Part shown: positions 10,321-23,851 of the stretch, one piece after another
Layout of the letters: each line of letters begins with the position of its first letter
How positions within the stretch are numbered: the first letter of the stretch is position 1
Source: Cycas panzhihuaensis
Lineage: Eukaryota; Cycadophyta
DNA length: 64,000 nucleotides
Reading direction: 5' to 3'
Assembly: GCA_023213395.1 (NCBI GenBank)
Contig: CM041465.1
Location: forward strand, 2,976,001 to 3,040,000
Position numbers and translations under genes: made by a program
Notes under the pieces: generated by a model
What the model was told of the DNA's origin: nothing
The model's input: the letters and a program-made list of their open reading frames with translations, nothing else
Database searches by the model: none

Positions 10321-11950
10321 TGTTAGAAAATGTAACTGAAACAAACAAGGTCGACAAGATCTTTCACATCAGGCAAATAACAAGAAGAAGCAGATCACAT
10401 GAGACACCATATTTCCATGGGAAACCCTTATGGGTGAAAACCCACAAATGAATAATATTTACATTATGACAAATATAATCATAATTATATCTATTAGGTC
10501 ACCACAATCAAGACTATTCCTCCACATAATTAGGCATAAAAATAGGAGGCCCACTTTACATTAGGTGGTATGGTCACATATTTCAATATTAACACACTTT
10601 TCAAACTCATCACAATTAAATAAGCCATGATAATAGGGAAATAAAAGGGACTAAATGAGTCACTATTTAGAAAAATAATTAGTTAGAAAGAATAATATAA
10701 ATATCACACAACCTACAATGAAGAGAAACACCACCTAACATTAGAGAAATAAGACCTACTATGATAGACCATAGACACAATGGTAGATGAAAAAAAATAA
10801 AGATGCAAATGCTAAGACACCATGCATATAATAGAGTATGTGACAATGAGTATGCCACATAAAAAATAACACATAATGTAAACACCAGACCTAGTGAAGA
10901 TGCATGCGTAAATATACTTTATTCCATGATGTCAATGCAAAATACATTTTTATTAGGCTAGATGCAAAACACTTTTTGATTAGGCTAAGTGACATAAATA
11001 GGCCTACATAACCTTTAAAGTTTAGTACATAAACCCTCAAATATGGTAATGTACCTTCAAACTAGACACATTCTATATACAACCTTTTTATGACAATGCA
11101 ACATAATAAATAGAGACTAAATAGTTATTTGTGTCACTTAACAAATGTAGATGATATCTATAAGATATTATAGACTAGACCTACTACTTAATTCAAGATA
11201 TAAATGGATAATTGACCTTTCCCAAACAAAGACTCTAATATTAAATGTTAGTATTTTAAAGGGAAATATAGTGCATGTATGACTAAATAAGAAGATAAAT
11301 TAATGATCCAAGAATAAGGTGGTCTTGATGAATACTATGGTCAATAACTCCATGGAAAATATAGGTGGGATTATGAGGGTATTAGTACATACAACAAGGT
11401 TATCCATTGAGTGTGTGGTATTTTTATAGAAATATTATTGACATACAGCCATAAGAAAGATTCAATTCTTTCCCTAAGATGGGCATTATCTTAATAATCA
11501 TCCTACATTTGTTGATGCTCAAGTAAGGTGCTTTATGTAACTCTTGGTGTAGAATCAATATCAATTTATTTGGTTTGATCTATCTTTCATATCCTTCATT
11601 TATTTACTTACTCTTATGTTTTATTTACTTTCATTTCAATTCTTTCCTCATTTATTTTATTACTTTGTAGAAACAAGTCAAGTGGATTGTATTATATATA
11701 TATATATGAATGGTATGTGCACACATAAATAAATATAAATAAAAAGCCTTATCTATAATTCTAAGGCACTCACACATGCCTTTCATATAGGTTTGTATTA
11801 CTTTATTTAACATGTAATTAGTTTTCTGGTAGTTTCCCTTATGATACTATCTTATAAGTAGAAGGAAGTAAATGGATAATTCAAGTGCTTCATCAAGGAC
11901 ACACACATATCAAAGACATATACATTATTAATATTAAGCTAGATAAGAGC
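10321..11950 (-). other. Probable LTR remnant, then unrecognised AT-rich DNA
   Basis: The first few hundred bases are probably the LTR whose minus-strand end is at 10321, but its other boundary is not visible. The rest shows no coding similarity. A short (TA)n run is at about 11693-11707. Confidence 0.35.
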
Positions 11951-14780
11951 CTCTTTTATGCCCTATTTAATTTACTTTTGGTATAATAATAGAAGTAGTA
12001 TTTGTATATACTGAGTTAAAAACCACTCCCTAGTTAAAAGTCATACATATCTCATTATTCTTAGGCATAATTGGTGACTATACTCTCATAAACATTTGTT
12101 ACACATATGATATATCTTATCTATTATATGAGATTTGTCTCTTTTTCTTAAGCGAATTAACTCTAGGCCTCATACTCAGTAGAAGAAGTAGATGCCCCAC
12201 TACTAAGCAAACACCTTATAGTCTAAAATTATTATTTTGGATAAACTCTAATCCTTAATACAACGTCTCATTTAAATATCTAAGGATCCTCTTTATAAAT
12301 TTCTAATAGATCTACTATAAACCTCAACACTATACTAATTACAAAGGATATGCCAAGTTTATTTGTAGTTAAATAAATTAATCTACCAACTAGTTGCCTA
12401 TATAATGTGTCATGTATTTGGTCTTCATGATCTAGATCTATCAATTTTGAAACTATCTCCATAGTGGTCAGGGTAGGTTTATAGTCCACCATTCTTTATT
12501 TTTTTAAACTTTCCCATACATAATTAGCCTATGAAATAAAGATTTTTTGGGCTTCTACTCCAAAACTCTAAAAAAAGTAGTACAATAATCTAGGATCTTT
12601 CATATCATATATTTTCTTTAGATTATTCTTTAGATCTTATATCTTTAAGGTATTGGTACTTGTAATCACAATATCATCCAAATAGAAAGCTGCAAAGATG
12701 ATTGATTTATCATCTTCAACCTTAATATATAAGTTTAGATTAACTAACAACCTCTCAAACTTGTTATTTATAAAATATTTATTGATCTTAGAGTACTAGG
12801 CTCTTAGAGCCTACTTTAATCCATACAAAGTCCTTTCTAAGCAATATACAAGGTGTTCATTTCCCTTTGTAATATATCAAGGTGGTTTCTCCATATAGAC
12901 CCCCTTCTCAAGATCTCCATTTAAGAAGCTACTTTTAACATCAAGTTGGTGTAACTACCATTTAAGTTGAGAAAATATTATCATTATTAATCTATTCATC
13001 ACCGTCTTACCTATTAAAGCAATAATATTCTAGTAATTAATTACTTCTATCTACTTGAACCCTTTAGTTATAAATCTAGATTTATATTCATTAATTAATC
13101 CATCATATCTAAATTTTTTCTTGTAGATCCATTTGCATCTAACCACTTATTTTCTTATTAGTAAATTAAATAAGCCCTAAATTTTATTCTACTCAATAAC
13201 ATAATTTTGGCAACTATTATTATTCTAAACCTTTGCTCCTGACAAGCCTCCTTAAAACTTGAAGGTTATTTAACATTCAATGCATCTTCTATCAAAGTAT
13301 AGTTGATCATATCAAGTCTCATCCTTGAATTATATTTCCCTTTATCCATAGGTAACTAAGCTTCTAATATTATTTTCAAATACCATTTGTAAAGTTTCTT
13401 GGTAGGTGAAGTAACCTTAAGATGTGCTTCAAGTTATGACTCCTAAGTGTCTTGATACTCCTCCTCCTCACCTTCCTATTTATTTTTTTATTTTTACTTT
13501 ATTTTTATTTTGGTAAGCTACTTACTCAAAGAACTAGATTTTAGTTATTCTTCTTACTTCTCTTTACCTTGCCATATCTTCAAAGTGTCCATGTTTACAT
13601 CTTTCTTGTCAACATCTTCAAAGATGATATCCTAGGTTGTTTTTACCTTTCTAGTTGCCAACTCATATACCTAGTATACTTTTATTTCTTCATTATATCT
13701 AACAAGGATATAGTTGGAACTTTTAACATCAATTTTTGCCATTTCTCCTTTGGAACATGTATATACAAAGTACTCTTAAAGATTCGAATATGACTCACTA
13801 TAGGTTTTCTTATTAACTATGCTTCTTTTGATGTAATATTTTAGACTACTTTTGTCAAAATCATATTGGTTAAATATGCTACTATATATATAGACTTAAC
13901 CTAAAAAGTTTTTGAGAGATTCCTTCTTTTAATCATTAAGTTGGCTTTTTTGACTAAAGTCTTATTCATTCTCTCAGCAATACTATTTTGTTACATTGTG
14001 TATGCAATCATTAATTACTTCTTAATCATATGGTCCTTACAAAATTAGATAAAGGCATTAAAGGTATTCTCTTCCATTATTTTATCTTCAACTTATGACC
14101 ACTTTTATTCTCTACATTCATCTTGAACTCCTTAAAAATATCAAATATTTAGGATTTTTCCTTTATAAGATACACCTAAACTTCCCTTAAAAAGTCACGA
14201 ATGAAGGTTAAGAAATATCTTATACTTCTAGTGAAGTGGTTAACATTGGACCACAAATGTTTAAGTGGGTAAAGTTCAAATTTTCAATCACTCTCCAAGC
14301 TTTACTTTCTAGAAATTTCTCCCTAGGTTTCTTTCCTATGATATCAGATTCATAGATGTTTTTTACTAGTTTAAATTTTAGAAGACCATGTACCATATTT
14401 AATGTGTGCATCAAATGTGTATAAGGGTAGTGCAAATACCCAATTCTCTCATGATACAACTAAATTTTACTATATATATCAGCTTTTAATTCTCTTTTAT
14501 TTATAAATTTACTTAAGAGCCTATAAAAACCACCATCCCTAATACCTTCCTCAATGGCTTTCCCTTTTTAGTTACTTATAGTAGCCTTATAATCCTTAAA
14601 AAGAATATTCTTATTATTGCTTTTATTCTAAATAATAGAAATCAATTCTTTTCTCAGTCTTAGCATGTACATCACATCCTCAATGTAGTAATATTCCCCA
14701 TGAGGTGCAATGAATGGGACATCCCCTAATCCTTTTTATATTTAGCACCTTATTATCTCCTAATATGACTATTTGTCTAA
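11950..14780 (-). pseudogene. pol: Ty1/copia element A, decayed pol
   Basis: Read right to left. Pre-integrase segment (about 14780-14260) with LYHERIGYLHYP, then an integrase start in which HLNICGPM stands for the usual HxDxxGPM (about 14245). Integrase continues with remains of an SIAERMN-like motif near 13980. RT starts near 13140 (KWIYKKKFRYDG), has a YLDDI catalytic motif (about 12680) and the LYRQLVGRLIYLT block (about 12400). RNase H remains run to about 11950. Integrase before RT is the copia order. Stops and frameshifts are dense. Protease, gag and LTRs are not identified. Element B starts just beyond its 5' side and may have been inserted into it. Confidence 0.75.
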
Positions 14781-15042
14781 TTGCTTCTCACATTTATCTA
14801 AACTAATTAAATATATCTATATATACCTAGAAGCTCTAAAGTTTATGTACTAGATATCATTTGATTTTAAACTTGTCTATGAAACTTATTAGATTACCTA
14901 GAATTAGAATAACATTTGTATTAATTAAATCACAAAGTTAATATAAAATATATAGTTATTATGCATTAATAAAATCATGTTAATAATACAACCAATAAAA
15001 TCATTTTATTAAATATAGTTATAAATGTACATCATCTTTTAA
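14781..15042 (-). repeat. Probable 3' LTR region of copia element B (boundaries uncertain)
   Basis: It lies directly downstream, in minus-strand sense, of a purine tract at 15043-15052 (GAGGGAG). The LTR start is expected there. The far end is not visible, and no matching 5' LTR was identified. Confidence 0.35.
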
Positions 15043-17620
15043 TACTCCCTCATAATATACATTTGGGGTGAAACCTAGGTTTTCTATAAATTAACAATGC
15101 TTAATTTAGGATAATACCTTTGTGAAAGTATCTACAACTTGTTTTTAGTTCTATAATGAAGTAGTCTAATATATTCTTGTTATACCAACTCTTAAATATA
15201 GTGATGCTTGATCTCAATATACTTTATCCTACTATGCAAGAATGGATTCTTCATCATCTAGATGGTACTATAATTATCATAATAGATTAGTATCAATCTA
15301 ATCTAAGATTTATATAGATCGTAAAATAGCCTTCTAAGCCAAATTACTTCATGAGTTACTATTTCAAATGCTTTGTACTCTACTTCCATTATAGATAAGT
15401 AAATTGTCAATCATTTCTCCATATCCCATGCAATTATAATTGAACTAATATTGAAAACATAATCTAAAATCGATTTCTTATCTTCAATATTACTTGCCCA
15501 ATTAGCATCTATATAACCAATAAATGTACACTCATTTAATAAAATATAATTATGTCCACAATCTAATGTTTCTTTGATGTACCTAAGGATACTCTTTATT
15601 ATAGTCCAATGTCCTTATTTATGTTCAAATATGAATCTTAAAGTTAAACTCATTACATATGATACATTTAGTTGGGCAGTTGTTAAATACATTAGACTTT
15701 CTATTAATTTATAATATAAAGTATGATTAACTAAAACATAATCTTTAATTTAGCTTAATTTCAACTCATATTCAATAGAAATAATAACTAAATTATAATT
15801 CCTCATGTTGAACTTCTTCAAAATATTCATAGCATATTTACTTTATGACATATATATGTTATTTTTACTTTTCCATACTTCAATATCATGAAAATTATAT
15901 AATTGACCCAAGTTTATCATTTCAAATTTTAAGCTCATATCATTCTTGAATTCTTGGAATATATCATCATTGTTTACTATATAGATAAAATTAACAATGT
16001 AAAATACAATGATCAAGATTAAATTACTAGTTATTTTTGCATATAGATTTAGATTTAAAGGTCTCTTTTGAAATAGTTTATATTAAAAATATGCATCAAT
16101 CCTAAAATACTATTATTATGGGGCCTATTTTGATCCATATAAATCTTTCTTTAACTTGTAAAGTAAGTGTTCATGACCTTCAATTTTAAATTCTTAAGCT
16201 TATGACAAATAAATCTCTTCATTAACATATCCATTAAGAAATGTTAATTTAGCATCAATCTAATATATTATCCAACCTTATTAAATAACTAAGGATAAGA
16301 CACTCTTGATTATGCCTATCTTAGTAACCAGAGTAAATGTTCCTCCATAGTCAATTCCTTTTTGTTGACCATAACCTTTTGTAATAATCCTTACCTTATA
16401 ATTATCAATTGCTCTATCAACTTTATATTTGATTTTGTATATCCACTTGGTTCCAATCACATCTTTACCAATGGGTAAATCTACTAAATCCTATATTTCA
16501 TTTCTATACAAAGAATTGTATTTAGCTTCCATTACTTAAATCCATTCTTTACTTTCAATGGCTTCATCAAATATTTGAGGTTCATTATTTTTCATGACTT
16601 GAGTTATTAAATCATAATTGAATCAATTGTAATATTATTAATCAATCTTCTTTCAAAGTTTGTATCAAGAACACTACTTAGAATATAATCTCTCATAAAT
16701 AATTTTGGATATTTCTTTTACACTTGACTTGTACTTAAAATTGGTTTATTTGATGAAGGTTGAGTTGGCTCAACATCAATCATAACTTGATTGTCTTTAT
16801 TAATATCAAGTTTGTATCCAACATGCTCATCAAAGTCAACATCTCTACTAAGAAAGAATTTCCATACTAGATGAACCAATAATATATAACATTTTTGTTT
16901 ACCAAAATAACCTATGAAAATATACTTAATACTTTTGTTTTCTAACTTTATTCTCTTTTCATCAAAAACATTTATATATGCAGCACAACTAAACACCTTC
17001 AAGTTACTCATATTAGGTTTGAAATATATCCAAGCTTCTTTTAGTGTTAAGTATACTAATGCCTTAGTAGGAATTATATTCAATAAATAAACTATAATAT
17101 TCATTACTTCAATCTAAAATTCATTACTAAGTTTTTTTGCTTTGAGCACATATCTTACAATTTCAACAATAGTTTTAATCTTTCTTTTAATAATTCCATT
17201 TTATTAAGGTGTATATAAAGTTATAATTCACCATTTTATCAATATTTTATTACAAAAATCTCTAAAATCATTTGAGATGAGTTCTTATCAATTATTTATG
17301 TAGAGAATTTATAACCTATATCCAATTTATCTTTTAGTCATATCTCTAACTTAATAAATCTTTAAAATATTTTAGATTTCTTTTTAAAGAAAGTAAATAT
17401 ATATTTCTCTTATGAAATCATCAACTAAGATCATTAAGCATATTATATTTCCAAGTGATGAATTCTTCATGGGACCATAAAGATCAACATGCACTAACTC
17501 TAAAGGATATCAAGCTCGCTATTATGATTCTAGAAAGTTATCTCTATGTTGTTTACCATAAATATAACCTTCTCATATATCAATATTACTTTGAATAAAT
17601 GAGAGACCTTAAATTATTTC
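15043..17620 (-). pseudogene. pol: Ty1/copia element B, decayed pol
   Basis: Read right to left. Pre-integrase remnants (about 17620-17500, a GKQ motif), then integrase start VHVDLYGPM near 17480. The best-preserved part is the integrase C-terminal region at 17104-16718 (TLKEAWIYFKPNMSNLKVF, KSIKYIFIGY, SRDVDFDEH). RT follows with TFLNGYVNEEIYL near 16230. RNase H remains (MEVEYKAF near 15390, IEIKHHYI) end near 15100. A purine tract at 15043-15052 fits the plus-strand primer. Many stops replace Gln, Trp and Arg codons. It is a different family from element A in the readable blocks. Confidence 0.75.
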
Positions 17621-17814
17621 CTTCTTCATTAATATAACAAGTCCACCATAATTAAGATGGCCATGTTGATGATACTAAAGAATACTATCATCAAGAATTA
17701 AAGTATTCAAGACTTGAGTTTGTAGGGAAAGCATAAGTTTAAACAGTCTATACTTGATCATATTAGGTAATGTTAAATCAATAGAATATTAAATTGATAT
17801 AATTATCCTTTTGA

Positions 17815-18103
17815 TGTGTACTAAGGGGTCATAATACATACACTCCTTTATGTTATAGGTCATTAGTTGACCAAGTAGCTCATAGATTATGACTGAACAA
17901 CTATAAGATGGTATGTACTATAAATAGGTACTAGTTTATTATAATATAATTTGGAAGTGATCATTTCCTATGATAATATTATATTATATGTTTGTACATA
18001 TTTGTTTCTTTATTTATTATTTACTTATTTAGATTTATGTTTCATAGTTTTAGGATCCTAGCCTTTTCTTAAGTATCTATTTCTAATAAGTGGTATTAGT
18101 GTC
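17815..18103 (+). repeat. Possible LTR end with degenerate primer-binding site
   Basis: TTTCTAATA near 18088 is followed two bases later by TGGTATTAGTGTC (about 18091-18103), a degenerate form of the initiator-Met PBS. A TATA-like TATAAATAG lies near 17928. Together these suggest an LTR of a plus-strand element. Start and partner are not found. Confidence 0.35.
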
Positions 18104-19660
18104 ATAGGTTTAAGCCTACTTTAACCTCAATTATGTTATATGACTATTAGTGTTTCCACCTATTAATGTGTTTATTCAAAACTTATTTTAGATGTGTCTA
18201 TTTATAACCAATTAGAGGGGTTAACCTATTTATTAGTTGAAGATTTACTATAGGTTAATGTAGAAGCTTTTAAACTACAACTTTTTAGTGTACCTTGAGC
18301 ATGTTGGTGTCATGAATCTAGAGTATATTAGTGCTTGAATGTTAAAAATCCAATTAGATCATAGTGGTTATGGTTATTTTAAATTTCATAGAACTTTATC
18401 ATTGTTTTATTCATTTCTTATATTATTATATTCATGTCTTTCTAGTGTACATGCAAGTGTTCTATATGAGATTAAGAGCGAGGCTTCTAAAGTAGGCCTA
18501 ATTACCCTATTAAAGCCAATTTTATGTTGAGTATGACATTCTTTTATCCTTCATCACAATGGATCCATGGTTGATGAGGATGTTGCAACATGTTTAGTAT
18601 AATAGGTGGCGTATTTAGCTTGTGTTTAAGGGAAATAAGCATGTTGGGGCTTTTAATAGAGCATGTTGATTATGAAAGAACCTACACATGTGAAGGAATT
18701 CTACTGTATATATGTACAAGAAGGTTTATAGGTTTTTTATTAGGTTTGGATTAGAGATATATCACCCCATCAATAAGTTGAAGGGTTTATTATTTAGTGT
18801 TATTGGTAGATGCATATAATAGTTTTCAAACCCTTATATTAGAATATGAGAAACTAGGAAGTTGTGTTGTATTTTTCTCACTGGTATAAGGTTGCGACAT
18901 GACAAAGACTATAAATCTAGGGTTGTTGTATTGATTGGAAACTTGGTTTATGAGAAAATTGGTTGTAAGTGCTCACAAAATTGTTGGGTCTCTTGCATGT
19001 TATATGGGTATTTACTCAGTCTTCCAGTAAGTTTTTCACATTGTTTTTTCTTTGGATGAAGGTTTCATTGATTACATGAAGTAGTTTTTCTATTATATGA
19101 CTTAAAAATCTCTATTTTTTATGAGAAAATAGAGGATGAAGGTTTAGATTGACATCAACATCTCACTGAGTTATGGGATAATTTTCTTCTATAAAGAACA
19201 TAGTTTTTAATAATATCTCATCCCAAATAAGGGTTTTAGAGGCTAAGGAACTTAGATCTAGCCTCAAATTTAAATTTCATTAAGTAAAATTAAAGAAAAT
19301 AGTGATCAAATGTCACTTTTGTGTTACCAAACTATGCATAGGTCACTCATTAAAATGTTGGCTAAAATATTTATTTTTTCATGTTCTAAAGTTTTGAAGC
19401 ATTGGATTATATCATAGAGATATTTTTGATATATTTTGAGGTTCTCTAACCCCTTAAAAGGTCATATGAGTGATCAAGAGCTAAATTGTAAAGGGGCTTA
19501 ATAACATTATAAATATTTTTCACTATTTTTCATACATATGCTCAGAAAAATGGTAATATTTATTAAGAATTAATGTTTATTTCTAGCTTATGACTTTGGG
19601 TTATAAGCCTCCCCTTAATATTTATATTATATTAGATTTTTTTTTTTAATTTCATGTGAG
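18104..19660. other. Unrecognised AT-rich sequence
   Basis: Short ORFs (for example 18862-19059) have no domain that I recognise. It could be the internal part of the element whose LTR ends near 18088, but no gag or pol motif is visible. Confidence 0.35.
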
Positions 19661-19669
19661 TGATAAGTT

Positions 19670-19911
19670 AATGGGGGTTATGACCATCACCTCACGTGTC
19701 ATTTAGGTAGTATTTTATTCTAATGTTATATTTAGTTACGTATTGTGCATTTGTATAAATTGTAAAAGAAGTGTAAGGGCTAGTGTAATAGTATTACAAT
19801 AGGAGATGTATCTTAGAATAAGATTTTATCAGATGTTTAAAAATTAATTTTCTAATGTTTGATAGATTAATCCATTCAATTTTGATCTCCATTGTATGCC
19901 TTACTCTAACA
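19670..19911 (+). repeat. Probable 5' LTR of copia element E
   Basis: It ends CTCTAACA at 19911, followed by a PBS at 19914-19925. The start is placed only roughly, near a run of G at about 19670. No 3' partner is seen because E is truncated in its pol. Confidence 0.45.
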
Positions 19912-19913
19912 TA

Positions 19914-19925
19914 TGGTATCAAAGC
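19914..19925 (+). promoter_or_regulatory. Primer-binding site of element E
   Basis: TGGTATCAAAGC differs from the canonical initiator-Met PBS by one base and lies two bases after the LTR end. Confidence 0.65.
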
Positions 19926-22479
19926 TAATTTGAGTTACAATATTATTTGTAATTATTGGTTATTATATTGGTTCTAGCGTGTTGATAAGATTTACTTTTA
20001 TTACATGCAACAAACTTTATTTATTAGATTAAAATATTTAGTTTTTAAATAGATTTAGAAGCATGTTATAGGGAATTGGTTTACAAACAATTTAACACTT
20101 GCATACAAACCTATATACTTTGTTGTAGGAATATAGCTCATTTAATAAGCCTCTTTTGACTAACTAAAAAGGACATCTATGTGCAGGTTGAAAGAGATAT
20201 ACATATTATAAATAGACCTCCATATAGGAAGATTGATGCTAACATACATACATGTAGGTATAAAGACTCTGTAAGTTACCATTATGAATGTGAATTAGCA
20301 CATTGAATGACCTTCATTTAATATCAGTATTAAATCTACTAAGTTAATGGGTGATGGTGATGAGATGTATTAGTAATGAAAAGTGTTAATGGGCCATTAT
20401 AAATGATGTTTACCTCTAATGAATGACTTGAAAGTGTTAAATAGCAATAAAAGTAGATATTAGAAAGTATTATGTTAGAATTAAAATTCATATAAGGACA
20501 AGATAATGATGAGTCATCAAGGTTGATGACAAATGTCATAAGAGTTACTAAAGTCCTAAATGGACTTGTGACAAGTGTTATTATAATTATAAATTCTTTT
20601 ATAGAATGTTATTGATCCCATGTATATATTAAGGGTAAAGCATATATATTGTAAACAAGTGGAGTTCATTCTCAATGAATGAAAATCATCTTGTAGGTAG
20701 ACTAATTATCTATCTAATTTCTATTTGTCTTTTAATGTATGTGTATGTTTGATTCCATGATTCAATCCTTAAATCACATTTGGATTATAGAAAATAAAAG
20801 TTGCAGGTTATAAATTAATTTTGCAACCAATAACTATGGAACCAAGTAACAAATTATGGGTTTAGTATTGATATACTATGAAGTTATGAAAAATTAGTTT
20901 GCTATGTGGAGAATTTTGTCATTATGGACTATGTTTTAAAGCTTTATTTATAGATCAAGTTTATGGTCATGTTAGAATAGTATTGACAACACATTCTATA
21001 AGAATTCTTTGAACTATTTCAAAGATTATTGAGGTTATAATTAAGAAGGTTGAAATTGTGGATGCTATTATATTAGAGATTATAGTTGTTATTGCATTTG
21101 ACATGGTTGTAATATCGATGCCGATCCATGAGCTTGAGTTTGAATTAAAGCTAAACTTCTGAGAAAGTGAAAGAATCCTTCTAGGACCACCCATTAGTGA
21201 AGGACCTCCAACATATCCCCCTTAATGGAAACAAAGTAATAGGTTTCTACACTAGATACTAAGAAACAATAGATTATGCATATAAAGATAATGGTTGTTA
21301 TGAAGCTAATGCCTAAGAAAATGAATGTTGTTGTTGTTGATCAACTAGTTGTGAGGTTTGCATCAAATTCCAAAATTTGCAATGCCAAATATAGTGTGTA
21401 ATAACTATAAAATACCCAATATAAGGCCATGATAAATGGGGATAAACAATGCAATAGATGCCATAAATAATTAAAGAATATTGATCTTGCCTTCAAAATT
21501 TGTTGTGCAAAATCAAAGTATTACTAATATATAAGACCAATCTAGTGTATACTTAGCATAGTATATAGAGAATGCATCAATGAGAATAAGTAGAGGTGGA
21601 AATTATAATGCTTGTGAGAGAATGAGTCATTTTCTCAAGATTGTCTAAATGGATGATCTTGATTGATATCACTTTCATAACAAATGAAGTATATTTGTTA
21701 CTTACTAACCACATGATGTTTCTAAGGTTTTGCTTTGTGTGAAAGGTTAAAAGTATCTAGTATTTTTTGCCTTCATATTTTATGATGGCAATTTTGTCAT
21801 CTCTTATATTTATCTAAGCTCTCCCAAAGCAGTTAGAAATGGCTCTTCTTTTATTGTGATAAATTATATTGCGATGACAGTTACACCATCATATTATCAC
21901 TAAACCATGAAATAGAACTATGGAATAGTAAATAATAAGATTTTTAATATGTCCAATGAAAAAGAGAATTAATTTGATTAGAGTGAATAAAATGGATACC
22001 TTAATGCAAGAGACAAAAATTGTTGCTAGTTGAACTTTAATTAATATTTATTTATTTATCTTATTTATAATATTTGATATAGAAACTTATTTTTTATTTT
22101 GGTTTAAAACTTGATTTATTAAACCCCCATATTGAAAACCCTTGGTCATATGGCTAACAAAGAGCTAAGGCTTATTTTGAGTTAATGTAAAGTCTGTTGT
22201 AAAAGTAAAATTAATATTTCTTAAGTACATTTTTATATTCTTTACATTGAACATGGTCATATGACATTTTTTTGGCTCCCTACATTGTGTCCAATGAATT
22301 TGATGTTTTATTGGCACTTTATATAATGACCAAAGATCCATAATTAGTACTTGTTAATAAAATTAAAGTTTGTTGTCATAGGGCTATTTAAATGCCCACT
22401 GTGTATAGTTATTATGCATTATTTTATTATCTTTTAAATATTAAAATGATTAAGATATGTCTATTTTTCCACTCAACTA
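19926..22479 (+). other. Leader and decayed gag region, element E, mostly unreadable
   Basis: No convincing domain is seen before about 22480. A second LTR-like stretch with TATA-type and A-rich motifs may lie at about 20480-20800, hinting that a further element is mixed in. The assignment to E rests only on position between its PBS and its pol. Confidence 0.3.
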
Positions 22480-23830
22480 AAATGCCTTAGAGGACCTATG
22501 ATTACTTTAAGAAACTAGGTTATATTAGGAGATATTATCAATTATTACAGGTTGGACAACAATATAAAGATAATTTGTAGATTATGAGATAATAAAATAT
22601 TGACTATCAAAGGAATTAGGGAGGTTCCAATTATAACTTTAAACTATAATGATTATTACATGGAGAATGTTTTGTATATGATTGAATTAAAAAGGAATCT
22701 AAGTTTTATGAGCCAAATAGAGGATAATTGAATAGTCATTCTCTTTAAAGATGGAAAGGTAATTATTAGTGATTGTGAAGGCAAAAAGATTACAAAAGTT
22801 GTAAAAGAAAAATGTTTTTATAAGCTCTTAACTAAGACTGTAAACCAAAGAGTATATTTGACTATAAGTGTATTAAATAAGATTTAACTAGGGCATGAAA
22901 GATTGGGAGATATTCACTTTCCTAGCCTTCTATTGATAAATAAAATGAATATGGTACATGGTCTCATAAAATTTAAGGTATAAAAAGGTACTTGTGAACC
23001 ATGTATATTTGAAAAGTAACATAAGAAAATATTTCCTAAAGGAAATGTTTAAAGAGCAACTAAAAAATTGAGCCTAATCCACTCTAATATCTATGGTCCT
23101 CTACCAACCACTTCACTTAGAAGAGTAAGGTATTTTTTTGACCTTCATTAATGAATTTTCAAGAAAAGTCTAGGTTTATCCATTAAAGGAAAAGTCTCAA
23201 GCATTTAACATGTTTAAATAATGCAAACTAAAAGTGGAGAATGAGAGTGGAGAAAGAATTAAGATATTAAGATCAGATAATAGGGTAGAATATACCTCTA
23301 AAGTATTTGTCTAATTTAACAAGGATTATAACATTAAAAAATAATTGATGATTATATATACTCCTTAGCAAAATGGAGTAGCTAAGAGGATGAATAGAAT
23401 ATTAGTTTATAAGGTTAAATCAATGACAAAGGCCAAGAACCTCTTAAAGATCTTTTGGGGAAAAGTAATATATATAATAACTTACCTAATAAAGATGAGT
23501 ATCACTAAAGTTGTAAGGGATAAAACACCTAAAGAAGCATGGTTAGGTCATAATCCCATAGTTATCTATCTTAAAATCTTTAGAAGTATCATATATATGC
23601 ATGTTCTCAAAGATAAACATTAGAAAGTTGATGATAAAAGCTTAAAAAGGCATTCTTGTTGGATACAACAAAGAAAATAAAGCCTAGTAAATATATGAGT
23701 TAACAACTATAATGGTTCATATACCTTAGGATATTATCATTGAAGAGGATGATAAACAAATTACAGAAGTTATCCCCAAAGAGACTAATAAGCAGGTGAT
23801 AGATCATGGTCAAGATCTAGATATATTAAA
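22480..23830 (+). pseudogene. gag-pol: Ty1/copia element E, gag zinc knuckle to integrase, decayed and truncated
   Basis: A zinc-knuckle remnant at about 22497-22545 has Tyr where the Cys residues should be (YDYFKKLGYIRRYY). Then a protease/pre-integrase region (ENVLYMIELKRNLSF, HERLGDIHFPSLLLINKM around 22900) and integrase start (LIHSNIYGPLPTTSLR near 23075). The C-terminal integrase segment at 23390-23623 shows MNRILVYKVKSM, KEAWLGHNP and LKIFRSIIYMHVL. The frame is broken by many stops. A linker-like segment runs to about 23830, where element F starts. RT and RNase H are absent. Confidence 0.75.
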
Positions 23831-23851
23831 TATTTAGAAAGTCAAAAGAAA

